This document shows, piece by piece, positions 11,201 through 24,223 of a stretch of 64,000 nucleotides of DNA. The notes below the pieces were generated by a model. The model did no database searches. It was given only the letters and a program-made list of their open reading frames with translations, and had not been told where the DNA came from. Source of the DNA: Ilex aquifolium. Lineage: Eukaryota; Streptophyta; Magnoliopsida; Aquifoliales; Aquifoliaceae. The position numbers and the translations under genes are program-made. Positions within the stretch are counted from its first letter, which is position 1. Each line of letters begins with the position of its first letter. Location: the NCBI GenBank assembly GCA_951799425.1, contig OX637405.1, positions 27,816,635 to 27,880,634 of the forward strand, written 5' to 3'.

Positions 11201-11291
11201 CTCACTCAACTGATTTTCCTGTGTGCTCTCCACCAGTTTAATTGCCAAGTGGGGGTTTCAAAGTCATCCTTTGTTTGGTATGTGGGTTTGT

Positions 11292-11312
11292 GGGGGGGGG
11301 GGGGGGGGGGGG
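11292..11312 (+). repeat. Poly-G run of 21
   Basis: A homopolymer of 21 G inside a G-rich context ('tgtgggtttg', 'gggtttcatgaaaccca'). The exact length is unreliable in any assembly. Confidence 0.7.
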
Positions 11313-11927
11313 TGTGGGTGTTTGGAAGATGGGTTGGGGACTAAACCCCCTTAAACCCATGTTTGGTAACTATGCATATAGTTTAGGGTTTAAAATCTGG
11401 TCCGGTCATGAAACCCAAGTTCTTGGGTTTCATGAAACCCATGGGGGGGAGGGGTTTCATATGTGGGTTTGGGGGTTTCACATTCAAATGACATTTACAC
11501 CCCTAATATATCTATACCCATGTTTGGATTAAATTGGTTAAGGGGCACAATAGTCATTTATATACAAATATATTATTATAATAATCATATATCCCTGAGC
11601 ATACCAAACATGGGTATGAACAACATTAAATGTTGAATCTTATCTTTAGGTTTAAAAAAGTTTGGATAAACCAATCCAAACCCCTCTAAAAAAAACATAC
11701 CCACACTGTTGTTGTGGTACCCAAGTCAAGTAAGAAGGACTAATATAAAAATGCTTTCAATTTTTGGGATGCAGTAGCTCCAGTTGTCGCTCCTCTGTCT
11801 TTAATACAACCTTTTGGCCTTGTTTGGATGACAACAATGTTTGTTGGGAATGGGTTTCCTTTCTAGTAATAGGCGGGCATTCCCTAATGTGACATCATGG
11901 CCTAATATTATAATGTATAACCTCTAA

Positions 11928-12540
11928 TGATGCAAAAAAATAGATTTATATATAATTAACAGTCAAATATATGATGCTGAATAATTAATGAAACAATTAA
12001 TAAAAGAGACAAAGATTGGGCCAACACACAGATGTATAGTGGTTTGGTCAGGGTGACTTACTCCACTCCGAAGGCGACAACGGTGGCCAAAAAACTTTAT
12101 TAATAAAGTAGAAGGTGGGAGAGAGAGCAAGGGTAAACTCTAGGTAGCTAAGAGAGAGATAGTTGTATACAAGATGTGTAGGAATATGCCTCTCTTATGT
12201 GGATAGAACTTACAATTTAAAGGCACAGAGCCTTGGTTAAGGCGGTGACGTGGTGGGTAGGTTACTAACTTTTCGGGGAGGATACCTATAACTAGGATAT
12301 GTATAATTAGAGATAGTCTTGATCTTTGAGAGTGACTATCCTGATAATTATTTCCCACGTGTACTAATATTCCTGGATCTCTTAAATTCTGAATTGGACT
12401 AGATTTACGAGTTGGGCTTGACCTGTTTGGTAACTAATTTTGGCTTACTTCATGAATTGGGCCTAATTCAGTTGGATCTGGGCTCATCATTTTACTTAAT
12501 GAATTGAGCCTAACCCAGTTGGATCTGGGCTCACCAGTCT
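11928..12540 (-). mobile_element. Solo LTR-like relic related to the Tat-like elements at the right
   Basis: In the same order as the LTRs at 47852 and 52482 it has 'gtatagtggtttggtcaggg', 'gtgacttactccactccgaag', 'ttattaataaa', a GA-rich stretch, 'aacttacaatttaaag' (the TATA region in reverse), and it ends with 'ttggatctgggctca' repeats. The match is diverged and no clean target duplication was found, so both limits are approximate. Confidence 0.5.
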
Positions 12541-13129
12541 CTCCCTCTCTCTCTCCCCCCCCCCCCCCCCCCACCCACCAAAAAAAAAAAAATTAATATA
12601 GGACATCTACCTTAAAAAGCAGTCAATAACAATACTATCTTTCCTTTTTTAGTGGGTTCGAATAAATGTTGGGACCCACAATGAAATCAATGCTTGTAAT
12701 TATCAAGTCTAGTTTTTAAATCCATGTAACATTGCTCTTTTTTTTTAGCCGAAGTGATTCTTTGTTTTTTGCTCCATCCATCAATTAAATACAAGACACA
12801 AGTCGGTATCTTATTTCCAACTTGATCCCTGTTTTATAATCAAACTTGTGCTGAATAATGTCAAATACATGAAACAAAACAGAATTTTATTTCCAACTTG
12901 ATCCCAGTTTTATGATAAATCTTAGGACAAGGCTACGGTACATCCAAGAGAATTTTCGGTATGGTACCGAAAATCTTTGGCGGCTAAAAACTGAAAAAAA
13001 ACACTGCAGAATCATGCGGAAAGGGACACGTGTAAAGCAAAAGCAGGGCAACCGGATTGACCTGTTGCTCATTTATAATATACAACAATGATGGATGAAG
13101 GATGTACCACAACAATGAGTGAGTTACAA
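12541..13129. other. Non-coding DNA with small repeats
   Basis: A C run (12557-12572) and an A run follow CT repeats. 'ttatttccaacttgatccc' occurs twice, at about 12807 and 12886. At 12950-12976 'attttcggta' and 'taccgaaaat' form a 10-bp palindrome. No gene. Confidence 0.5.
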
Positions 13130-14155
13130 AGGTTATGAAATATTTCCATGATTACTTGCAAGATTTACAACAATAATGGGTACAATAACAAAGATAATTG
13201 TATTCTTACAAAGTCAGTGGAACCAAGTACAACGGTAATGGTGTATTTACGATATCAGTAAGAAATGTAAAAAAGTAATGAGATAGGTACAAAAGTAAAA
13301 GTATATTTACAACAAAAGTGAAAACATTTACGACTCATAGTCAATGTAGTGGATGATCGATCATTGTAATATATGATCGATCATAAAATAATGATCGATC
13401 GAATAAATGTATGATCGATCATTATGTGGAAAGGTGTTGCGAAAGAAAATGGAATTTTGGAAAAAAATAAATAAATATATAATTTGACCGATCAGTAAAA
13501 TGAATGATCGATCATAGTGCCCCAATAAGGTGTTTTTGCAAAATTATTGCGATGTTAACGATATTACTAGGTAAAAGTACAAAATTAATGGTATAATTAC
13601 AACAAGAGTGAGAAGATTTGAAATTCAGTGAAACCAACTACAAATTTAATGGAGTATTTACTACATCAGGAACAAATGTACAATAGTAATTGGGATATGT
13701 ACAAATGTAAAGATATATTTACAAGCATATAGTGGATTAATTTACGAGGATATTATAGTTGTAGTCACTAGTCAACGTAATGGATCGATCAATGTAATAT
13801 ATGATCGATCATTATATATTGATCGATCGAATAAACATATGATCGATTAATATGTGGTAAGGAGTGGTGTAAGAAAAAAGAATTTTTTGAAAAAAATAAA
13901 AAAATATATAATTTGACCGATCACGAATATGAATGATCGATCATATTTGGCTCAATAAGGTGTTTTTACAAAATCATTGCGAGGTTAACGATATTAGTAG
14001 TCAAATTACAAAATGAATGGTATAATTAAAACAAGAGTGAGAAATTTTGAAAATCAGTGGAATAAAATACAAATGCAATGGAGTATTTACTATATCAGTA
14101 AGAAATGTACAAAAGTAATTGAGATAGGTACAAAATTAAAGATATTTAGTTTTTC
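13130..14155. repeat. Tandem repeat, about 428-bp unit, about 2.4 copies, rich in ATGATCGATCAT
   Basis: Landmarks recur with a spacing of 427-429 bp: 'gatcgatcattgtaatat' at 13356 and 'gatcgatcaatgtaatat' at 13783; 'gaatgatcgatcata' at 13502 and 13931; 'caataaggtgttttt' at about 13525 and 13951. Each unit has about five copies of GATCGATC, most inside the 12-bp palindrome ATGATCGATCAT or a one-base variant. No protein frame survives. Confidence 0.8.
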
Positions 14156-14319
14156 AATATGTGAATCAAGAATTTAAAGTGTCATTTGTCCACCCGGTAA
14201 TATCGTATCATGTGATATCACAAAAAACAAAGTTAAAAAAAAAAAAGTGATATCATAAAAATGAACTTTTATAGGGTGTAAACTGTCATTTGTCTATGCA
14301 AATAATGTCAAATATATAG

Positions 14320-14652
14320 TGTAAATATCATAATTAATCTTTAAATTTTGTCTCCTATTTTAAAATAGTTCCTAAATTTTTAATTGTCTCAATTTAATCC
14401 CTCTATTACCAATTTGGTGTTAATAAAATCCTTCTATCCATTTTACCAATTAGAACAAACAGAGGCAAGCTCATATATTTGTTGTATGGTCGTCTACATC
14501 ATGTGCCTCCATTTGTTATGAGGGGTAAAATAAACGAAATGACATTTTTTTACACCAAAGTGATAATTGAGAGATTAAATTGAAACAATTCAAAGTTCAG
14601 AGACCATTTTAAAATAATAAGAAAAGTTTAAGGACTAGTTGTGATATTTACC
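14320..14652. mobile_element. Fold-back MITE with about 100-bp arms
   Basis: The left arm starts 'gtgtaaatatcataattaat' and reaches 'accaatttggtgt'. The right arm reversed starts 'gggtaaatatcacaactagt' and reaches 'tcactttggtgt'. Between these limits the arms match over about 100 bp with 75-80% identity by eye. A common type of plant non-autonomous DNA element. Confidence 0.7.
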
Positions 14653-15179
14653 CTATCATAAAACACAAGCCAAAAAAAAGTGAGATTTCACCAGAAAACA
14701 AAAGCAAAAAATTCATGGGGTGTTTGGTAATCTTTTATTTTTAGTTTTCAAAAAAAAAAAAATATAGGTGTCTTGGGTTTAATTTTTAGAGATAATTTTG
14801 TATTAAACTGATAATTACGGTGAGCAGAAGGTGTGGATCTAATGTATCCCAATATCAAAGAGTTTTTTTTTTATTCAAAAAAGAGAGTACTATTAATGTT
14901 ATTATGTAATGAACGAATTTTAAGATATGGTTGATTCACATAATATGAAGAGGGGGGGAGGGGTGAATCAATTGGATGAAACATTTATTTTTTTTGTTAA
15001 TTCAATCAAAATTTGGCAATTTAGTATTTGGCGAGGAAAACATCTTAGTACATAGACATATAGACATGGGACAATCTTTCACATGTTTCCATTCTTCAAG
15101 AAGTAAAAAATAGAAACACAAAAAGGAAAAAAGATACTCTTCAAAGTGGATGCCCATCTATATTTCACTTAACTCCATC
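14653..15179. other. AT-rich DNA, no gene seen
   Basis: Homopolymer runs and a G-rich patch at 14951-14964. No supported feature. Confidence 0.5.
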
Positions 15180-16979
15180 CAACCTATAAAGGAGGTGGCA
15201 TTAACCCCTTGTCCCCTAACCTTGTGTTTATAATTTGCCTATAAAAGTCACTCATTCTCAAGTTGGAATGACACACAAAAAAGTGAACTAAAAGAAGAAT
15301 AAAAGATAGAGTGTGATCCTGAAGATCTACATTTTGATATAATAAATTCCCGAAGGACTTAATTTTCATATATTTTGTGCATTGCTTTTTTTAAATTTTA
15401 TTAATATTTCATTAATTTCACAACACATTGTCAGCATGCGTCTCTAATCATCCAAGCAAAGACTTTGTTTCGAAGTTAAAGATCGGTAAGAATTTGATAT
15501 TACATATTATTCTTGAAAGCTCTCTTTACAATTTAATATTTGTTATTTGATATGTAAATTTATTGGGAAAAAGTCCTGAGTATTTCAGATCATTTTTTAT
15601 AATTTAAAGAAATCCTGAAGATTTCAAAAGTTCTGATTGTTTACAATTCGTGAAAGTCTTGAAGACTTTGCCATGATCTAAACCTTTATGAACTTCAATT
15701 TTATGCATTGAAATATTATTATTATTATTATTATTAAGCTACTATATAAATTAAAATAATTTATATTACAAGTCATATATTTATATTTTAAATTTATGTT
15801 TTAGTAGTTATTGACAAAATATTATCATAATAAACTCATGAATTTAATTGATGCTCATAATTCATGAATATTTGAGCATGATTCGTTAGTAGTTTTTTAT
15901 GGTTTATTATTATTATTATTATTATTCATATGCTTATTAATTTATTATTTATTGAATTTTAAATGTGTTATAACATTTTGTTATTTATAGTAATGTTGAA
16001 ACTCGTGAAACTCTAATTTGTTGCCCATAGCCTTTCTGATAATAATTATTTGTCATGAGTTCTTGATTTTAAAATGCACCTAACTGCTATGAAACTGGAA
16101 AATACAATCAAGGTAAATAATACCACATCCACATAGGATTGTGCAAAAGTATTGATTTTTTTCGTCATCATATAAATGAAAGTTTTAAAAAATCAGTATC
16201 TCACGGTAAAGAATCCATTGAATCTTTGGAACAATTTGAACGAAAGGTATGGATCTTACCAATCATCAATAAAAAGAGAAGGGCAAGAGGATAGAAATAA
16301 TTTTCACTAATCATCAAAATGAACCAGCAGATATAACTCATTTTGATTTTTTAGATTTTTTTGTCAGTCCTAGTAATCATTTTATTGATGATAAAAAAAT
16401 CTATCATGAATGCATATTTATATATTTTTGTTAGCCGAATTTGTGCAGACATACGAGTTTAACCGAATAGTTAACCTCTCCTCGAGAAAGTGGAAGTTAC
16501 CGGTTCGAATATCTTATTTAGTTGTTACACTAATAATAATTTTTTTTTAACATGAGGATGTAAGTAAATTAGCATAATAAATTTCAATTGCAAATTACAA
16601 GCCGATCTTTGATAAATATTTCATTAAATAATTTTGTAAGAATCATAATCGTAGTGCTGCATTAATACATAAAGAAACAAGAAAGTTATTGTTAAATAGA
16701 AAATATGAATACAAAAGATATAACAAATAATGAGGTCAAGGGTTCAAGCCCTCCTTCCTCTTTTCTCCTCCCCCCTCTCCCTCCCAAAAAAAATAATAAA
16801 TAAAATAAGAGTTTGAGAGATATTTGTTTCAGGAGCCATACAAAAATATAGAAGAAATAAATTTATTTTCTTTGGTATGTATCCTATAAAATATATATAA
16901 ACCTAATCAAAGTGATAATTTTTTTTATGTAATCTAATATTCACAAAAATTAAATAAAGGTATTGACAATTTGGTTCAC
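15180..16979 (+). mobile_element. Decayed Copia leader and gag region (candidate)
   Basis: Two TATA-like words, 'cctataaag' (15183) and 'cctataaaag' (15238), are followed by 'tcacaacacattgtcagcatg' at 15419-15438 (split here into words). This is a leader form seen just after the 5' LTR in one group of plant Copia elements. The DNA to 16979 has only scattered gag-like words on the plus strand ('SISHGKESIESLEQFERKV') and ATT trinucleotide runs at 15717-15735 and 15909-15926. The 5' limit of the LTR is not resolved. Confidence 0.35.
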
Positions 16980-18045
16980 GCATGGTTAGCTGCTATTAAT
17001 GAGTGGTGAAAATGCATGTCTAGTAGAGAGTGGTACGACACATACAATTCTTCGAGATAAAATATTTTTCTCAAATTTAATGTTAGTTGAAGTTAATTGT
17101 AAATACAATATCAGATTTTGCAAAATTGATTGAAGGTTCCGAAAGAGTTATAATTATGTTACCAAATGGAACAAAAATTCATATTAACGACACTTTATAT
17201 TCAGTCAGATCTAGAAAAAATCTACTAAATTTCAAAAATATATGTCCTAATAGATTTCATAATAAGACTATGAATGAATGATTTAATAATTTCTACTTGG
17301 GGACATACCATTTTACACACGACCGCCTTAGTTCGTATTCGACAAAGCACCTACCATTAATATTCATCTTTACAACTTGTGTTTGGTCAATTCCTAAATA
17401 TTTCTCATCTATGAACTTTTGGTTGTGTTAAATATGATCTAATTGCACCTCCACAATGTACTAAAATGGGTCATCAACATCGGTTAAGAATATAAATTGG
17501 GTATGATTCACCTTCAATTATTATCTTAAACTTTTAACATGTGATGTTTTTATCGCAAGATTTGCAAATTTTTATTTTAATGAGACACACTTCCTGTCAT
17601 TAGGGGAAGGAAATTCGTTGCATGAAGATGGATATTAATTTTCTTGGAATACACAATATATGCCTAATTTTGATCCACGTACATCTCAATGTGAAATTGG
17701 ACTACAAAGAATCATACAACTTCAGAAAATTGCTAATCAATTATCTGTTGCATTTACTAATGCAGCAAAAGTAACCAAATCATATATACTTGTTGGTAAC
17801 ACTCCGACAAAAATTGATATCCAATTAGAAAATCTATGACAACAAATGAAACGTTAATTGCATGCTTGAAGCATGGACGAACCATAAGTTCGAAAGATTT
17901 AACTCCCCGAAAGAGGAGAAAAAAATGCTAATTGAGTTAGAAAACAAAGATGCACCCACATTATCTCAAATAAAATCCCCTGAAGAGACAATAACTCTTG
18001 AAGAGATGCAGATAACTGCAAATAAATAAATTTCTATTAATTATG
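16980..18045 (+). pseudogene. Copia polyprotein relic, protease/pre-integrase to integrase region
   Basis: The plus strand has pieces of a Ty1/copia polyprotein. At 17087-17281 'VNTISDFAKLIEGSERVIIM' followed by 'LPNGTKIHIND' matches the segment between protease and integrase. At about 17655-17830 'MPNFDPRTSQCEIGLQRII' and 'AKVTKSYILVGNTPTKIDIQ' match the linker after integrase. Stops and frameshifts separate them and the integrase core itself is missing. It is long dead. The style differs from the reverse transcriptase that follows, so the two halves may come from different Copia families. Confidence 0.6.
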
Positions 18046-18049
18046 GGAT

Positions 18050-19020
18050 AACGCAAAATTGGTTATCAAAAACAAAAGAAATATATTGATTATTTTGATA
18101 CGTACTCTCCAATTACTAGAATAGCATCTGTTAGAATTTTAATTGCTATAGCTTCTATACATAAGTTAGTAATTCATCAAATGAATATTAAAATGTCATT
18201 CTTGAATGGAGACTTAGAGGAGAGAATTTATATAGAGCAACCAGAAGGGAGTACTATACCAAGTAAAGAATATATGTATGTAGATTAATTAAATCATTAT
18301 ATAGTTTAACGTAAGTATCAAAACAATGATATGATAAATTTGATAATTATGCTGATATTAGTGTCAAATGACTTTAAAATTAATGATGCTGATAAATGTA
18401 TATATTGCAAATTCTCTAACAAATTGGGAGTTATTATTTGTCTATATGTTGATGATATGTTTAATAATGGGTACAAATCTAAAAGTTATCTAATGGTTTA
18501 AGTTAAAGAAACTAAAAAATTCTTGATGCCTAAGTTTGATATGAAAGACATGAGTGAGGAAGATATAATTTTAGGAATTAAAATATTGAGAACTTCTAAT
18601 GGTTTTATGTTATCTCAAGAATACTACGTGGATAAGATATTTAGAAAATTCAATCATTTTATTCACAAATCTATTTCTACACCTTATGATGCAAGTGTTA
18701 AATTTAAGAAAAATAAAGGTGATTTTATGTGTCAAAATGATTATGCTCAAATAATTAGAAGTTTAATGTATCTCATGAATTGTACATGTCCTAATATTGT
18801 ATATGTCATTGGCAGGTTAAGTAGATCCACACATAACTCCAAAAAGGAATATTAGACCGCTATATCTAGATTGTTAAGATATTTAAAAGAGACTGCTAAT
18901 TATGATATATCATATAGTGGATTTTCTGTTGTACTAAAAGGGTATATCAATCCTAATTGGATCTCTAATTCAGATGAGACAAAATTCACAAGTGGTTACG
19001 TGTTCATCCTTGGTGGGGGT
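18050..19020 (+). pseudogene. Copia reverse transcriptase and 5' half of RNase H, decayed
   Basis: Successive frames give 'YFDTYSPITRIASVRILIA' and 'SFLNGDLEERIYIEQPEG' (RT start), 'IICLYVDDM' around 18435 (the YVDD catalytic box), then the 110-codon frame 18523-18855 with 'FDMKDMSEEDIILGIKI', 'YVDKIFRKF' and 'SLMYLMNCTCPNIVY'. From 18871 comes the start of RNase H, up to 'FTSGYVFILGGG' where hAT-2 is inserted. The protein resumes at 47324. Several stops and frameshifts show it is old. Confidence 0.8.
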
Positions 19021-19317
19021 CAGGGGTGGAGCCAGGAATTTATATGTGGGAGGACACTGACTATAAGTTTAAAATTTTGCCTTTTTAAGGGTTAAAGTTA
19101 AAGACACATAAATTTTTTAAATCATATATAATACCTAAAATTTCATTGACAAAATAGCCAAAAGTCGATATACGTGGTGGGGTATAGAAACAAAAAAAAA
19201 TCTGCAAAACAAGGTTATAATTAGACCATTTTACAAAAAATGACACTAACTATAGTCTTTTACAATTGACCTCGATGTGATTTCATATTTTGAAAGTGTT
19301 GCATGATAACATCATTA

Positions 19318-21124
19318 TCAATGAAATCGAAAATGTTTTTTCTCTATATATACAATCAAATTATATGTCATCCATTGATCGCTCATTCGATTACGCAATC
19401 GATTCTTCACAATCTTCATAGCTAAAGAGATTTTTTCTACTGTGGCAGTCGCAACTGGCAAGATCAATGTCAATGTCACAAGTAAGTAGATCAATGGATA
19501 TCCCACGTATTTTTTTGTCTCAATCATTTTTTGAACAAGATTTCCAATCCCTAGTAGATTTGAAAACTCAATATTAGATCGCATATCAATAATATAACTA
19601 TCCAACTGATCAGAAAGTATCATGAGCTCTAATGAAGAAAATTCTTTTGGATAAAATTGTGCAAGATGAACCAATTTCTCCTTGTCAAAAGCTAAGAAGG
19701 AATCAGAAGGACTCAAATATGTCACACAAAGAAGCAAATTAGTGTTTGACTCAGTAAAGTGACTATTTAGCTCTTGAAGTTGCATATCTATGACGGTATA
19801 AAATAACTCAACTTGATAGTGATGCAATATTATCTTTTCTTGAGTATGTCTTGACCTCCCTCGAGCTTTAAAGATATCATCCATCTCTGGAACAAATATC
19901 TCATGTTTTTTTCCAAAAAGATGTGACATCATCAAGAAAACAACTCCAACCAATTTTCGTCATCATTTGAAGTCGTTGCTTGGATACTTGAACTAATGTC
20001 ACTGCATTCACGATATCTTGATATTTCCTTTGTAATGCATGCAACAACTCATTTGTGATTCTCAATATGGTTATCATCAAATGAAGATTGAATACAAACT
20101 CAAAAGATTGTAGAAAGTCCAAAAGAGCATTTGTTTCTCCTCTTTGTTCTGCATTTATACCATCTTCTGAAACCATATCAAGCACATCAATCACTGATGA
20201 CAACATATCAATCACTGATGACAACATATCAATCAAGCTGATTAGAGAATAATAATGTGAACCCCAACGTGTATCACAAGCACGTGTAAGATTAGTTTCC
20301 TGATTTAAGCCTCATTCACTTGAAAGCTTCTCATTATCGAGTAATTCAATAACTCTAGTCACTTGTTTCTCCCTAAGAATATCTCGCCGTTCACATGAGG
20401 CTCCCACAACATTCAAAATATTAGCAACCAAGTTGAACAGAGTTGCGATTTGAATATGATTTTTTGCAACGACCACAAGAGCTAATTGCAATTGATGAGA
20501 AAAACAATGAACATAACATGCATATGCATTTTTCTTCATTATAAGTTTCTTGAGACTATTGAACTCACATTGCATATTACTAGCTCCATCGTAACCTTGC
20601 CCGCACAATCTTGAAAAGCTCAACTCATGTTTAGCAAATGAATCTTCTACAGCTGCCTTAAGTGAGAGAGCACTAGTATTAGTAACATGTTCACAACTTA
20701 AAAAGTGTTCAACTACATGTCCCTTCTTGTCTACAAATCGCAACACAACAACCATTTGCTCCTTTGTTGATACGTCACGTGATTCATCAATAAGAACAAA
20801 AAAAATGCATCACCAAGATGGGTCACAATAACATTACATGTTTCAACAGAAGTTGCATTTACAATGTCTTTTTGAATTTCAGGCTTGAGCATAACGTAGC
20901 GAAAGATTATGGTCGCAGGGTTGACAAGGACCCTTTTGTAGATAAGCTCTACGAATTTGGTCTCGATTATTAGGATTATAATCAATAATCCGAGGCCGTA
21001 GTCCGGGATCTTATGGAAGATCCGCCAAATCAATATCTACATGACTTTTCTTTGAAAAATCACCACCTCTATTTGAAGGAGGTGATAACTCTGACTCAGA
21101 ATTTCTCTTGAAATACTTCTCCAT
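19318..21124 (-). pseudogene. hAT-2 transposase, internally deleted and frameshifted
   Basis: It begins at ATG 21122-21124 ('MEKYFKRNSESELSPPSN'), has a stop after 'DLADLP', then 'NNRDQIRRAYLQKGPCQP'. Compared with the hAT-1 transposase, roughly 200 codons are then missing, covering the TTF zinc finger. Coding resumes with 'MLKPEIQKDIVNAT', 'VVVLRFVDKKG' and 'GQGYDGASNM' (20312-20755), 'HCFSHQLQLAL', a middle frame 19901-20236 with a tandem duplication of 'MLSSVID', and the dimerisation end 'LPVATATVEKISLAMK' (19318-19953). It cannot make an active enzyme. It is homologous to but clearly different from hAT-1. Confidence 0.85.
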
Positions 21125-21272
21125 GACTGTTTTAAAAATTATTCAAGAAATTTGGTTTATACATCCACTTTTGCAATTAATTAAACAAACTATTTTGTCA
21201 ATTTTATCGCTAGCATTCTAAAGGAGATATCGTATTAGGAAGCAAATTCAAGTACAAATGCATAAAAATATC

Positions 21273-22658
21273 TGATTACGCCCAAAGAATAACACGGTAA
21301 TTGTAGCACAGCTTTGGGGTGTCGATTCCACAGAGAGACAAATTAAAAGAATAATAGACAGCAACAAAGAAACTAAAGAAAAATATTAAATGATTACTGG
21401 AGAATAAAGATTAATTTTAAATTCAAATTAAAGTGAAACAAAGTAACTAACGTAAAAAGTACTCAAATTTGACAAACAGTAAAGCGACGGGAATCCCTTG
21501 CACAAATCTGGTATTTTAATTATTCTTAATTTATTGAATAACTCAATTAGGAATTCAATTCCCAAAATTCCCAACCGGAAGGTATAGATTTATAAACCAA
21601 GATCAAACCACATGTAACCCTTTTGAAAAATCATTCCCCACTTTGAAAACATGTAAATTATTATCACTATTGAGAAAATCCAACGACGACAATATACTCA
21701 AGAAGCAATATTGCAGCAAAGAATTAAATCAATATAGATAAATAATTGATCCAAACATAATCAAGAACTAATCCATTCAATAGAAAAAGCATGACTGAAT
21801 CCATAAATAGAATAAATTCTATGACTATTCGGAGAAGAAAATACCAACAATAAATTGAGAATGGTAAAACAAAAGAGTCTTTCTAATTAGAAATCAAATA
21901 CATAAATTAAAAATAAATAAAATACCATCTACTGTGCAAGATCATCCATCGCCTTACTTGAGAATTTAGTTACCCATAAATATAATGGACAACAAAAATC
22001 TCCCAAAGAAATAAAACAAACCGGTGGTCATCGGCCTGATTCTCGCGTACTGCTTCGTCGTCCGCCCTCTGCCTAGAACAGCGCCTCCTCCCACCTTTTT
22101 GTTTTTTTCTCCAGCCGCCAGCCACAATGAATATAAGAATGAAAAAGCCAACCCTTTATATAGGAAAAGGTCAAAGCCAAAGTCCAGCCGCCACATGCAA
22201 GGAAAAGGAAAAGGGTTTTTTATTAAAAGTCTAACTCCTTGGTTTGAAAATAACATCTTCCACCCTTCTCTTTTTCAGCTTTTCTATTTCAATCCCTTTT
22301 GATTTCAGCTTTTCTTCTTCAGCCCCTAAAGTCCAAACCCACTTGTATTTGGAAAAGCTAAAGCCCAAATCTGTTGAGTGATGGGTCCAATTGACAACTG
22401 CATCAATTTCAGCTCTTTTTACTCCATGGGCTGCGATCAAAATAAAAACAAATATAAAAGCCCAATTGTAAATTATCTCTCACCAACCAATAATGCAATA
22501 TTTAAGATGTAAAATATTATAAAATCATGCTCAAATATATTTCAATGTGAATAGATATTAAATTCAATAATATAAATTATATCTAATTATTTCTATTCAC
22601 ATTTTAGCATTTTAATCCAATAATAGGGTATTTAGAATGCACTTTCGCGCACTCATCA
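21273..22658 (-). repeat. 3' LTR of Athila-1
   Basis: 1,386 bp, TG...CA. Differs from the 5' LTR at 22141, 22262 and 22333 only, by eye. TATA-like word at 22154-22164 on the minus strand. Confidence 0.93.
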
Positions 22659-22668
22659 CACCCCCCAA
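22659..22668 (-). other. Polypurine tract of Athila-1
   Basis: The minus strand reads TTGGGGGGTG directly before the 3' LTR; this primes plus-strand DNA synthesis. Confidence 0.8.
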
Positions 22669-24223
22669 CTTACTCATTGCTAGTCCCTAGCAATTTTCAT
22701 GCCAAAACAATGAAAGAAACCAAAGAAAATCACACACAAAGGCAATCAAGTCACACTTTCCAGATTCACATATCAAAACAATCTTAGGAATTCAACAACC
22801 CCATCACAAGCAATCCACCTGAAGCAATCCACAGAGTGTGTGTGTGTTCCAAACTATATCCATCTTACCAGAAGCCCTGACACATGCAACGTCAAGAACA
22901 TCTCAAGCGAAAGGTTCAACTCCATAACTCACGGGTATAAAAGTGTTTCGTGGGGAGATTCTCTCTATGGAGTTGACAATGGGTGTGCACACACTCTCAT
23001 AGGGAATTAGGCAATTTTGTACAAGCAACAAGCAAACATTGATCTTATGATAGGAATACTAACAAATGAGACTTCCACCACTCTTTCCAAAATCTTACTT
23101 AGGATCAGAACGGTCAACACAAAAGGTTGTAACGTGGCTTAGGTTTGAGGCTATATAAAAAAAAAATGAAAAGGATTCAAAAACTTCCAAGTACATACAA
23201 ATGAAATCTCATTAAATCTCTCAATAAATCACATTTCTCACTTGATGTACTCTTCAACCTTTCAAGTCATAGAATAATGCCTCTTTTCCTTTTTTTTTTT
23301 CTTTTTTTTTTCTTTTTTTTTTTTTTGAATCAAATTTGGTACACAATAATGTCACCATGGTATTTTCTATTTCTATCCAGCCTCGGTATTTTTTCTTTGA
23401 AGCTCACTCACTTGAACACCTTGTAACTCGTGTTCTTCCTTTTTCTTTCTCTTTCTCTTTTTTTTTTTTTTTTTTTTTAATCAAAGAGAATTCCACATCT
23501 AGTACACACTTGGAAGTAACAAGGGTAGGAAAAATTAGTGTATAAGCTATACTCCAATGTGGAGAGGTACGGATAATGTAGGCATATGAAAAGAAAAGGC
23601 TACATATGTTTATTGGCTCAAACTTGGCTACTAGGGGTCCATGGTGGAAAGGGTTAGCTTGAAAGGCTCAAACGTTGATCTTAAGTTGACCTTCGTCATA
23701 TCCCAAGTATATCCACCATCTTACCACAAACCATGTAATGATATTCTCAAAAGAAGTACCCAATTCAACAGATCAATGAACGCTTATCACAATTTACTGC
23801 ATTTGTAGGCTCTCAATCCTCTCCAAAACTCACATGAATACTTAAGCAAAAGAGTTCTCTAGCTACATGTGTCAAACCACCATCTTACCACAAAGCTTGG
23901 ATGAGTGCAATAGGGGTTCTGTGAATGCTTCAGCAAAAAAAAAAAAAAAAATGATTATGGTGGGTTTGAAGAATTCACGAAGATGGCTATGAATGAGAAT
24001 AAGTACACATGTGAAAAGGATGCACGTGTGATGTAAAATTAAAAACATTTGACACATGAAAATATGCCACAGAGTTCCAACAAGCATTTTAAATATTGAC
24101 TTTGCACCACCACCCCCCAACTTAAATGAAACATTGTCCTCAATGTTTAAGACTCAAATTTGAATGGGAAGTAACTAAAAAGGGTAGAATACACCTGATG
24201 AGTGACGTGGGTTGTTCGCTAAG
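22669..24223 (-). other. 3' non-coding region of Athila-1 (main part)
   Basis: About 1.55 kb without a credible gene. There are T- and CT-rich runs at 23281-23326 and 23436-23479 (plus strand). A second polypurine-like motif lies at 24105-24148. 'ccaccatcttaccacaaa' is repeated at about 23713 and 23879. The other part of this region is 38157-38307, across the Athila-2 insert. Confidence 0.7.
24105..24148 (-). other. Internal polypurine-like motif of Athila-1
   Basis: On the minus strand, 'CATTGAGGACAATGTTTC' is followed by 'AAGTTGGGGGGTGG'. Nearly the same block occurs in Athila-2 at 30506-30543, each within a few hundred bases after pol. Confidence 0.6.

Noticed and set aside
13130..14155. 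CRISPR-like array
   Set aside because: Long tandem units with internal palindromes in a plant genome; no short direct repeats with unique spacers.
16470..16780. Two 'ggttcgaat/gggttcaagcc' words as tRNA or SINE B boxes
   Set aside because: No A box at the right distance and no cloverleaf; too weak for a tRNA or SINE call.
22659..24223. Env-like gene in the 3' region of Athila-1
   Set aside because: No frame over about 85 codons without low complexity and no signal peptide or clear transmembrane series.
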